Shown here: positions 1 through 6,532 of the stretch, piece by piece
Position numbering within the stretch: position 1 is the stretch's first letter
Layout of the letters: every line of letters begins with the position of its first letter
Source of the DNA: Bacillus infantis
GTDB lineage: Bacteria > Bacillota > Bacilli > Bacillales > Cytobacillaceae
Length of the DNA stretch: 39,345 nucleotides
NCBI RefSeq assembly: GCF_020171945.1
Contig: NZ_JAIVAP010000031.1
Location: 1-39,345 of the forward strand
Reading direction: 5' to 3'
Position numbers and translations under genes: made by a program
Notes under the pieces: model-generated
What the model was told of the DNA's origin: nothing
What the model saw: only the letters and a program-made list of their open reading frames with translations
Databases searched by the model: none

Positions 1-52
1 ACCCCTTGGCTCAGTCTCAATAAAGAGCCAAGGGGTCTGACCCCCCCGGCTC
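1..52. repeat. REPIN-like palindrome doublet, left unit cut by window edge
   Basis: A partial unit ending in CCCCTTGGCTC (1-12), a 12-nt linker and a complete palindromic unit (25-52) with arms GAGCCAAGGGG / CCCCCGGCTC. Same dispersed element as found in most other gaps of the window. Confidence 0.9.
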
Positions 53-65
53 AAATATCTAAATA

Positions 66-121
66 TTCCAAACTATTATCTAAAAGTTTTTAATTGTTTT
101 AAATTTTTTCTTCTATAGAAT
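66..121 (+). promoter_or_regulatory. Putative activator site and promoter of the pectate lyase gene
   Basis: TTCCAAA at 66-72, TTATCTAAA at 76-84 and a following AT-rich stretch resemble, with a few gaps, the 44-bp block shared by the GH91 and ABC-transporter promoters. Candidate -35 TTGTTT (94-99) and -10 TAGAAT (116-121) are 16 bp apart. The similarity is weaker than between the other two sites, so membership in the same regulon is inference. The remaining leader up to the gene (122-329) holds no supported gene. Confidence 0.4.
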
Positions 122-329
122 AGACCTATGAATCAGGAGGAGGGTGATTATTTTCTTCTTTATGAAGTGATTTCATGGACAGTAGGACTGCCTCTCTACA
201 TAGCTTTTTAGGCTATAGCTTTTGAACTCTTCCGTGGGTACTCTTGATCAGCGTCATTGAAACTCAAAAAATCTGTCCCATTTACTAGTCCTGGTGCACG
301 ATTATGAGATTTAAAAGGAGTGGATATTT

Positions 330-2930
330 TTGAAAACGCTTTCCAAAGTGCGCAGTGTTTCTTTGGCTGCTTTGCTGATGGTTTCGGCTTCAGCTCCGAT
401 GGCATCAGCAGCTGAAAACAAGGAAATTACAGATGTTTCAAGCCTCAATTGGCAAAGTGTCACATTTGGCCAGTCAACCGATCTTAATTTTTCAGCCAAT
501 GTGCTGCCTGAGAAAGTTGGCACCAACTATGCTGAGCCAGAAAAACCAGGCACGATTGATGGAAAAATCACGTTGGAAAGCCGCGGAGGCAAGCTCGCCC
601 CTGGGCACGATGGATTGACCTTTTACTATGCCAAGCTTAATCCTCATACTGATAATTTCGTCCTGGAGGCAGATATGACGATCGACCAGCTTGGGCCTGA
701 AACTGGCGCGAATCCGAGCGGCCAGGAAGGTGCCGGGATTATGGTGCGCGACGCCATTGGCGGTGCCCGGCAGGATCCAATGATTCCGGGCTATGAAGAA
801 GTTCCGGCAGCTTCCAATATATTTGGCGTCGGCATGATGCGCCACGGTGTTTCTCCCATCTACCGCACAGGGGTTCAGTATCCATGGGGCAATCTTGGAA
901 GCCAGCTAAAGGCTTCAGGGTTTACAGCAGATTCAAAATACGCTCTTCCGATCGGGACACCGGTAAAAGTAAAGCTTGAAAGAACAGATACAGAATTCAT
1001 CATGTCCACCACTTTTACACATACAGGCGAAGAGAAAACGTTCGAACAAAGAGTCAAAGGCGCTGATTTAGTTCAGGTAATTGACCCTGACAATATGTAT
1101 GTTGGGTTTTATGCATCAAGAAATGCCAAAATGACGATTGAAAATGCAAAGCTTACGGTGAGCGAAGCCCATACAGTCCCGTCAGAGCCAGTACAGCCTG
1201 CACCTGCAGATCCTTCAATGAATATCGTTTCAGCAGAACAGGCCGGCTCTGAAAACTATGATCTGAAGGTGCTCGCCAATTACAACGGAACGGTTACCGT
1301 GAAGAAAGATGGCGAGGAAGTCGTCGGCAGTGCTGCCGTTCAAGCAAATGAAGCTTACTCGTTCAGTACAAAGCTGCTGCAGGATACTGCCAAATTCAAC
1401 GTAACCTACACACCAGCAGAAGGTCCTTCCGCTTATCCGATTTCAAAAGAAATCACGGTAACAAAGAAGATTTACAATAGCGGCAAAGGCTTGTTTGTCT
1501 CCCCTGATGGAAGCAGTTCAGCAAAAGGAACGATCGAGGATCCAGTCGATCTGGAAACAGCGATTAAGTATGTTCTCCCTGGCGAGGCCATTTTTATGCG
1601 CGAAGGCGTCTATACCCCTGCTAATGTGGTCAAGATTGAGAAAGCCTATAGCGGGACAAAGGATCAGATGAAAACATTGGCCGCTTATAATGGTGAAAAT
1701 GTGGTCATTGACGGCCAAGGAAAACTGAGCAATGTTCTTCAACTGAATGCAGATTACTGGAGAATTTTTGGCATTCAGATTACTAAATCGGCATCTACTG
1801 GCATGCGGCTCAGCGGCGATCATAATATCATTGAGCAAATGCTTTTCAACTATAACGGCGACACCGGGTTCCATATCAGCGGCAGCGGCTCAAACCCTGA
1901 CTTATGGCCAAAACATAATTTAATTTTAAACAGTGAATCGCATGATAACCGCGATGCGTCTGATATCAATGCAGACGGATTTGCTGCGAAACTCGGTGTT
2001 GGTGTCGGCAATGTGTTCAGAGGCAATATTGCCCATCACAATATTGATGACGGCTGGGATTTGTACAACCGGACCAATGAGGGCGCCAATATGCCAGTCA
2101 CAATCGAAGGAAATATATCCTACTCCAATGGCAAGCTCAGCAATGGCTACAACACGGAAGGCACCTCCGGAAGCGGCTTTAAAGTCGGCGGCGAAGGCCT
2201 GCCCGTTGCCCATATCCTCCGGAACAACATCGCATTCGACAATAATATGGACGGGTTCACAGACAACTTCAATCCTGGAAAAATGATCGTCGAAAATAAC
2301 ACATCCTTTGATAACAAGCGCTTCAACTATATCTTTAGAATCAATCCGTACTTCACATCGGAAGAGCAAGGTACTTTTAAAAACAACCTCTCCTTCCGCA
2401 CAAAATCCGGTGCGCTGGAAGACTTTGTGTCAGGTAACAAGGACCACACGAACTTCTTCTATGACGGAACCCAAACCGTCAATAGCAAAGGAACCGCCGT
2501 TACAGCAGAAGACTTTGTCAGTGTAGAAGTTCCTGAAAAATTTGCAAGAGACGAAGACGGAAACATCCTTTATGGCAACTTCCTGCGCCCTGCACCTAAT
2601 AGCTTGCTTAACACTGCAGGGACAGACAACGGAACAGTCGGAGCCTTGGCTGCGAATCCGGTATCGATTACTGTTGAAGGCCCTGGGTCGTTAAGAGAAG
2701 GCGAATCTTCACAACTTATCGTGAAAGGAACGTACTTTGACGGGAATAAAAAGGTGATAACATCTGGGTTAGTGTTTAGAAGCGAAGATGAGTCTATTAT
2801 TTCTGTCGAGAACGGCACTATTCATGCTGGCAAGAAAGGAAAAGCAAGAGTGTTTGTTTCATATAATGGGCTGGAAGCTAGTTTGCAGGTGCATGTGAAG
2901 CAGATGCCTCCTGGTCAGGCTAAGAAATGA
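330..2930 (+). CDS. Secreted PL9-family pectate lyase with C-terminal Ig-like domain
   Basis: 866 aa from a TTG start, preceded by AAAGGAG at 314-320. An N-terminal signal peptide (about residues 1-28, ending MASAAEN) predicts secretion. Residues about 30-280 form a lectin/glucanase-like module. Residues about 395-770 form the right-handed parallel beta-helix, with the PL9 hallmark NADGFAAKLG (Lys554 is the likely catalytic base, by analogy to Pel9A) and the Asp-rich NIDDGWDLY stretch expected to bind Ca2+. A BIG2-like domain follows (about 777-858), possibly for wall or polysaccharide attachment. Family role: beta-elimination of polygalacturonate outside the cell. It converges on the GH91 gene. 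Its TGA stop is the first three bases of a TGAGCC repeat. Endo versus exo mode cannot be told from the sequence. Confidence 0.9.
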   Translation: MKTLSKVRSVSLAALLMVSASAPMASAAENKEITDVSSLNWQSVTFGQSTDLNFSANVLPEKVGTNYAEPEKPGTIDGKITLESRGGKLAPGHDGLTFYYAKLNPHTDNFVLEADMTIDQLGPETGANPSGQEGAGIMVRDAIGGARQDPMIPGYEEVPAASNIFGVGMMRHGVSPIYRTGVQYPWGNLGSQLKASGFTADSKYALPIGTPVKVKLERTDTEFIMSTTFTHTGEEKTFEQRVKGADLVQVIDPDNMYVGFYASRNAKMTIENAKLTVSEAHTVPSEPVQPAPADPSMNIVSAEQAGSENYDLKVLANYNGTVTVKKDGEEVVGSAAVQANEAYSFSTKLLQDTAKFNVTYTPAEGPSAYPISKEITVTKKIYNSGKGLFVSPDGSSSAKGTIEDPVDLETAIKYVLPGEAIFMREGVYTPANVVKIEKAYSGTKDQMKTLAAYNGENVVIDGQGKLSNVLQLNADYWRIFGIQITKSASTGMRLSGDHNIIEQMLFNYNGDTGFHISGSGSNPDLWPKHNLILNSESHDNRDASDINADGFAAKLGVGVGNVFRGNIAHHNIDDGWDLYNRTNEGANMPVTIEGNISYSNGKLSNGYNTEGTSGSGFKVGGEGLPVAHILRNNIAFDNNMDGFTDNFNPGKMIVENNTSFDNKRFNYIFRINPYFTSEEQGTFKNNLSFRTKSGALEDFVSGNKDHTNFFYDGTQTVNSKGTAVTAEDFVSVEVPEKFARDEDGNILYGNFLRPAPNSLLNTAGTDNGTVGALAANPVSITVEGPGSLREGESSQLIVKGTYFDGNKKVITSGLVFRSEDESIISVENGTIHAGKKGKARVFVSYNGLEASLQVHVKQMPPGQAKK

Positions 2931-2995
2931 GCCAGGGGGTCAGGCCCCTTGGCTCAGACTGGAAAAAAGAGCCAGGGGGTCAGGCCCCTTGGCTC
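2929..2995. repeat. REPIN-like doublet (two same-orientation units) between convergent genes
   Basis: Two identical 27-bp palindromic units (2929-2955 and 2969-2995), both with core GTCAGG, separated by 13 nt. Unlike most doublets the two units are in direct rather than inverted orientation. The element fills most of the gap between two convergent genes and could act as a bidirectional terminator. Confidence 0.9.
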
Positions 2996-3007
2996 TCCCC
3001 TTGCCTC

Positions 3008-4339
3008 TTATGGTGTCGCCCTAAACGCATTGACTGTCTTATCGAGGACCACCTGCCCTTCTCTTCCTGAGTCAAGGACGGTATTTTGAAACGACTCTTT
3101 TTCTACCAGTACGGTTGTTACGGCAAGGGGTTCTGATGCTTCGGTTGTCAGCAAAGCTTCTACTTGTGCAGAGAAACAGGAATCACTTGATTTGGCGTCT
3201 ACCCCTGTGGCAACTACATGATTATTGGAGATATAATTTCCACTGCCCGATACAATTCGTATGATGACTGGTGTCGCACCTGCCGGCTTGATGTGCTGGT
3301 TATTAATGACTTCAGAAAAGTGATTGGCCATGACAGAATTATGATTGCCATTGATACAGAGGAGGCCATACAGATCATCCAATCCATTGTCCTTTCCTAC
3401 AAAAGGGGTCCAGGGTTCATGGTCGCGTAAAAAGTGATTGGAAGAAACCAGGTTTTCCGAGCAACTTTCCTTGAATACCACCATTCCCGGATAAAAGGAA
3501 TGAAGTCTATTATTTGTGATGCTTGAACGTGTAACACCATCCAAGTAGATACTGCTCGCACCTCGCGGAAAAACATTATTCGCTGTTACCAAAAGCCCGC
3601 CAAAATTTTGGGCGTAAATGGAATACCCTTTAAAACCGGCTCCGATCAGGTTGTCGGTTATTTTTGAAGCCTGGCCCCAGCCTCGCAGTTCTATGCAGCT
3701 GCCGCATTCAGCTATGAAATTATCATGTATGGTCAGAGCATCTGCATGATAAATAGTAAGTCCATGCTCTAAATACACCAATCCCATGCCTGTAATCCGA
3801 AAAGAGTCACAAGCACTCGCAACATAAATTCCCGTCTTTCCGTTAGTATAAGTGTTTTCCGGATTAGCTTCTCCAGAACCATCATCAATAAAATGCAAAC
3901 CATCAATACAAAATTCAGCAAACTCCACCGAACTTATACGGGGATTACCACTTCGTTCAACATAAAACGCAGCTCCTTTATATTCCTCATCATTCGCATC
4001 CACAGGAATATCTACAAGTATCCGGCTGCCCCCGGGCCACAATTCATGCAGATCCGCCCACTCATTCTTAGGAGTATTAAAGCGAATACTCGAAGAAGTA
4101 AACCCGTGACCCGAACCCATAATTTTAAGAAAACTGATGTCTATAACCACCTGGCTGGCAAGGCGGTAATCCCCCGGCGGAATATAAATAACCGCACCCG
4201 GCTTTCCGCCCTTATTCACATCATTGTCCGTTTGCCGGCTTTTGACATCTGCAATAATACTATTGATTACCCCGCCAATATCCTCATACGGATCACCGGC
4301 AGGCCACTCTGTTACATCGTAGTAATTTTTGCTGGCCAT
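3008..4339 (-). CDS. GH91 inulin fructotransferase / difructose-anhydride III hydrolase family, no signal peptide
   Basis: 443 aa beta-helix protein that I recognise as GH91 along its whole length (for example IPPGDYRL, GSGHGFTSSSIRFNTP, FYVERSG, NGKTGIYVAS, ECGSCIELRGWGQ, FYPGMVVF, FLRDHEPWTPF). Asp200 and Glu211, 11 residues apart in HADALTIHDNFIAECG, match the Asp/Glu pair described as catalytic in this family. Secreted inulin fructotransferases (EC 4.2.2.17/18) carry an export signal. Here the ATG follows AGGAGA directly, with an in-frame TAG just upstream, so the enzyme is predicted to be cytoplasmic. That favours the difructose-anhydride III hydrolase branch, which opens imported DFA III to inulobiose. 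Family assignment is firm; reaction direction is inference. Its promoter shares a regulatory block with the fructan ABC operon. Confidence 0.9.
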   Translation of the reverse strand: MASKNYYDVTEWPAGDPYEDIGGVINSIIADVKSRQTDNDVNKGGKPGAVIYIPPGDYRLASQVVIDISFLKIMGSGHGFTSSSIRFNTPKNEWADLHELWPGGSRILVDIPVDANDEEYKGAAFYVERSGNPRISSVEFAEFCIDGLHFIDDGSGEANPENTYTNGKTGIYVASACDSFRITGMGLVYLEHGLTIYHADALTIHDNFIAECGSCIELRGWGQASKITDNLIGAGFKGYSIYAQNFGGLLVTANNVFPRGASSIYLDGVTRSSITNNRLHSFYPGMVVFKESCSENLVSSNHFLRDHEPWTPFVGKDNGLDDLYGLLCINGNHNSVMANHFSEVINNQHIKPAGATPVIIRIVSGSGNYISNNHVVATGVDAKSSDSCFSAQVEALLTTEASEPLAVTTVLVEKESFQNTVLDSGREGQVVLDKTVNAFRATP

Positions 4340-4468
4340 ATATCCATTCTCCTATCTATTTAGTGTGTTGTTTGTAAATTTTTGAAAGCTTAGCAGGTGA
4401 CAATAGTATAGAGCTTGTTCGGCTGCTGCACATTCGCCTTGATTCCTCCGTTATCTGATAGCAACTTT

Positions 4469-4483
4469 TGTTTTCGCTTTCAT
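4469..4483 (-). promoter_or_regulatory. Putative cre (CcpA) site in the GH91 leader
   Basis: Read on the minus strand, ATGAAAGCGAAAACA matches the cre consensus WTGNAANCGNWNNCW at every position. It lies about 20-35 nt downstream of the predicted transcription start, where CcpA typically blocks elongation. Glucose repression of the GH91 gene is inferred. Confidence 0.6.
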
Positions 4484-4511
4484 TTATTAGCGTCAAAGCT
4501 ATACAGTCTCT

Positions 4512-4577
4512 ATTCTAAAGTCCAAACAAAGTATTTAAAATTCTAAGTTTTTTTGAAAAGGTTATATATATTTAGAA
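4512..4577 (-). promoter_or_regulatory. GH91 promoter with 44-bp activator block shared with the ABC operon
   Basis: On the minus strand the block 4577-4534 is followed by -10 TAGAAT (4517-4512), 17 bp from a poor -35, TTTTAA (4540-4535), which overlaps the end of the block. The block is 38/44 identical to 17850-17893 upstream of the ABC transporter operon, including an uninterrupted 17-base core read as AAATATATATAACCTT plus one T-rich edge. A weak -35 beside a conserved block is the usual layout for activator-dependent promoters. The leader to the start codon is about 165 nt. Confidence 0.6.
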
Positions 4578-4583
4578 AATCAT

Positions 4584-4659
4584 GAGCCACCGGGACAGAT
4601 CCGGTGGCCCAGTCTTCCCATGAACCGAAAAAGAGCCAAGGGGTCTGTCCCCCTGGCTC
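4584..4659. repeat. REPIN-like doublet
   Basis: Units 4584-4610 (arms GAGCCACCGGG / CCGGTGGCCC, with compensating changes that keep the stem) and 4633-4659, with a longer 22-nt linker. The right end TGGCTCA supplies the TGA stop of the minus-strand gene that follows. Confidence 0.9.
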
Positions 4660-5389
4660 ACTTCCGATACTTATCCTCAATAACCATGTATCTTTCGTGG
4701 TTAATCTTATCCCACTCAGTTTTCTTGTAATTTAGCCCTTTTAATCTACTATTAAGGGAATCAGGATCATATTCCCGAAAATACGCCGATTCGGCCCAAA
4801 CTTTCATGTCCTCATGTTCAGGATGCTTCTCATCCTGATAAGCTTCTAGAAATTCATAGAATCCATGCATCCCGCCCACATCTTCAGGTGGTGCTGTTTC
4901 TGCTCCATCAAGCAGGGTTGGAAAACCAAAGTAGTAGTCATCGACAGTCTGCTCAAGCTTCACGTTGAAACGCCAGCCGTCCCCAAAATCATAGGAATAT
5001 TTAATTTCCTTATATTTTTCCAGATAATCATCGATTTTTAAACCGCTAGGCTTGCGCACTTCAACCTTCAATCTTTCCTGACGATTCTTCTCAAAATCCA
5101 ACATTTCCGCAGGCATTGATCTCAGCCGCTCTTCATATATGCCCTTGTTTTTCTTAAAATGCTGATGCTCAAGATAAGCTTCTTCATTATCTGTAACAAT
5201 CCTCTGGTCCTCAATCAGGTCAAACTCAAAAAGATGATAACCGTCATAAGGATAACCACTACGAAAATTGGTCACATTCTGGATGACATCATGAAGCCTC
5301 TTATACGTCGCTCCGGCTGGCATGATGACTTTTCTCCATATTAATGGGTTTGACCCTTCTAATTCTATTCTTATAATATATGATTTCAA
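4658..5389 (-). CDS. Plasmid pRiA4b ORF-3 family protein
   Basis: 243 aa from a TTG start, 10 nt after GGAGG. It opens with YIIRIELEGSNPLIWRK. It contains YSYDFGDGWRF at about residues 130-140 and a downstream LLDGAETAPPEDVGG-like segment, which together are diagnostic of the PRiA4_ORF3 family (PF07929) found on plasmids, insertion elements and many chromosomes. No biochemical function is established for the family. The acidic C-terminal half contains several Glu/Asp/Lys-rich stretches. The stop codon TGA is shared with the adjoining repeat. The gene appears to be monocistronic, isolated by repeats on both sides. Confidence 0.8.
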   Translation of the reverse strand: MKSYIIRIELEGSNPLIWRKVIMPAGATYKRLHDVIQNVTNFRSGYPYDGYHLFEFDLIEDQRIVTDNEEAYLEHQHFKKNKGIYEERLRSMPAEMLDFEKNRQERLKVEVRKPSGLKIDDYLEKYKEIKYSYDFGDGWRFNVKLEQTVDDYYFGFPTLLDGAETAPPEDVGGMHGFYEFLEAYQDEKHPEHEDMKVWAESAYFREYDPDSLNSRLKGLNYKKTEWDKINHERYMVIEDKYRK

Positions 5390-5419
5390 GTTAAATTCGC
5401 CTCCATACTATTGCGTGGT

Positions 5420-5446
5420 GAGCCAGGGGGACAGGTCCCCTGGCCC
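5420..5446. repeat. Single REP-like palindromic unit
   Basis: One 27-bp unit with arms GAGCCAGGGGG and CCCCTGGCCC around core ACAGGT. No partner unit is within 11 nt. Confidence 0.85.
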
Positions 5447-5506
5447 ATTCTGAAATTATGATTAGCCAAGACATGCAGTGTTTTCTCTATTATACCCAAT
5501 AAAGCG

Positions 5507-5571
5507 GAGCCACAGGGACAGGTTCCGTGGCTCAGTCTTAAAAAGAGCCAAGGGGTCTGTCCCCTCGGCCC
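5507..5571. repeat. REPIN-like 65-bp doublet
   Basis: Units 5507-5533 and 5545-5571 in inverted orientation with an 11-nt linker AGTCTTAAAAA. It lies just past an independent intrinsic terminator of the minus-strand gene. Confidence 0.9.
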
Positions 5572-5604
5572 AAAAATAAAAAGTCCCCCAACCTGCAGGG
5601 ACTT
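5572..5604 (-). terminator. Rho-independent terminator of the GNAT-like gene
   Basis: Read on the minus strand, stem AAGTCCC (5604-5598) pairs with GGGACTT (5587-5581) and is followed by TTTATTTTT. It starts 2 nt after the stop codon of the upstream minus-strand gene. Confidence 0.8.
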
Positions 5605-5605
5605 C

Positions 5606-6304
5606 TTAATATACAAGAAACGGCTTCATTTCGTCTTCTGTTAAATCTTTTGGCTCTACTCCATGTTCTTTACAGTATTTATCTAACGCTCTTATTTTCA
5701 CTTTTGGGGATTCAGTGGATGCCGGGAATGCAAACACACCATCTGGGAAAGCATTATCAAACTTGTCGATATCTCTGCGCATAATATCACTCCTGGCAAT
5801 AGCATGCACATCTGGCGTTCTTTTAATATGTCTCAATTTGAATTTGAGTCCTGCCACCATAATACACCTCCCGGAAAATATTTGCTTGACCAGCCTACTA
5901 GCTGCAATGTCATCAAACATAATATATTGTCCAAACGTCTGTCTGGCTCCCATACTCATATAAAAAGGATATTTGCTGCTCTTGGATGTAAGTCCTACAT
6001 ACCCATCATACCCTTTATCTATGCTGTACCAACATGCAAATGCTATGAGAATTCTTCCCACATTAATATTTGAGCGCTCTTCGTTTAGTACACCCTTTAT
6101 AAACTTTTTGTTTTGCGGAGCAGATTCAATTATATCTACATCTACACAAAGAAAGTCTTCATCAGGATTTTCTTTTAAAGCAATAAGACCTTCTACAAAG
6201 TCGGGATTTTTGTTGGTAACTAACCCGAATACCCTAAAACCATGCGATATTGGGTGGAGCCAATTAAATTCCCAGCCATAATCAGAAAGGTACCGGTTAC
6301 CCAT
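5606..6304 (-). CDS. Hypothetical protein with GNAT (N-acetyltransferase)-like fold
   Basis: 232 aa from ATG 6304, preceded by a purine-rich GAAAAGAAGAAA. The open frame runs further upstream to 6718, but that part reads through a repeat unit and into the divergent peptidase gene, so I do not include it. The order of segments (FLCVDVDIIESAPQN strand, NVGRILIAFACWYSIDKGYDGYVGLTS, then YPFYMSMGARQTFGQYIMFDD) resembles the acyl-CoA-binding core of GNAT-like proteins: a GxGxx-type turn reduced to NVGR, an alpha-helix, then a beta strand ending near FYMSMGA. Substrate unknown; it could be a degenerate or regulatory GNAT. It is more AT-rich than its neighbours. Confidence 0.55.
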   Translation of the reverse strand: MGNRYLSDYGWEFNWLHPISHGFRVFGLVTNKNPDFVEGLIALKENPDEDFLCVDVDIIESAPQNKKFIKGVLNEERSNINVGRILIAFACWYSIDKGYDGYVGLTSKSSKYPFYMSMGARQTFGQYIMFDDIAASRLVKQIFSGRCIMVAGLKFKLRHIKRTPDVHAIARSDIMRRDIDKFDNAFPDGVFAFPASTESPKVKIRALDKYCKEHGVEPKDLTEDEMKPFLVY

Positions 6305-6427
6305 TATTTCTTCTTTTCCCACTTCTCGAAAGTAAAAAAAATTATTCAAATGTATTCTTATGCTAACAAGGAAGCAGAAGAAAGTAATAGTGTTTTGGTC
6401 CTTGCTTTTGTAGCCCAGCCTCAAAAA

Positions 6428-6454
6428 GAGCCAAGGGACCCGACCCCTCGGCCC
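6428..6454. repeat. Single degenerate REP-like unit between divergent genes
   Basis: A unit with arms GAGCCAAGGG / CCCCTCGGCCC, preceded by GCCCAGCCTCAAAAA. That sequence looks like the right end and linker of a decayed left partner. Confidence 0.75.
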
Positions 6455-6532
6455 AAAACCGCCCTCAACCCAAAAAGAGGATTTCCCCCCCACCACCTCG
6501 AAACTATTACCAACAACGAAAGGAGAATCCCA

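Noticed and set aside
128-211. 27-codon ORF in the pectate lyase leader, followed by a weak hairpin
   Set aside because: No ribosome binding site and the start coincides with the predicted transcription start; too little support for a leader peptide.
6242-6532. Upstream extension of the oligopeptidase B frame
   Set aside because: It reads through a REP unit and the true start at 6533 has a strong ribosome binding site and the family N-terminus.
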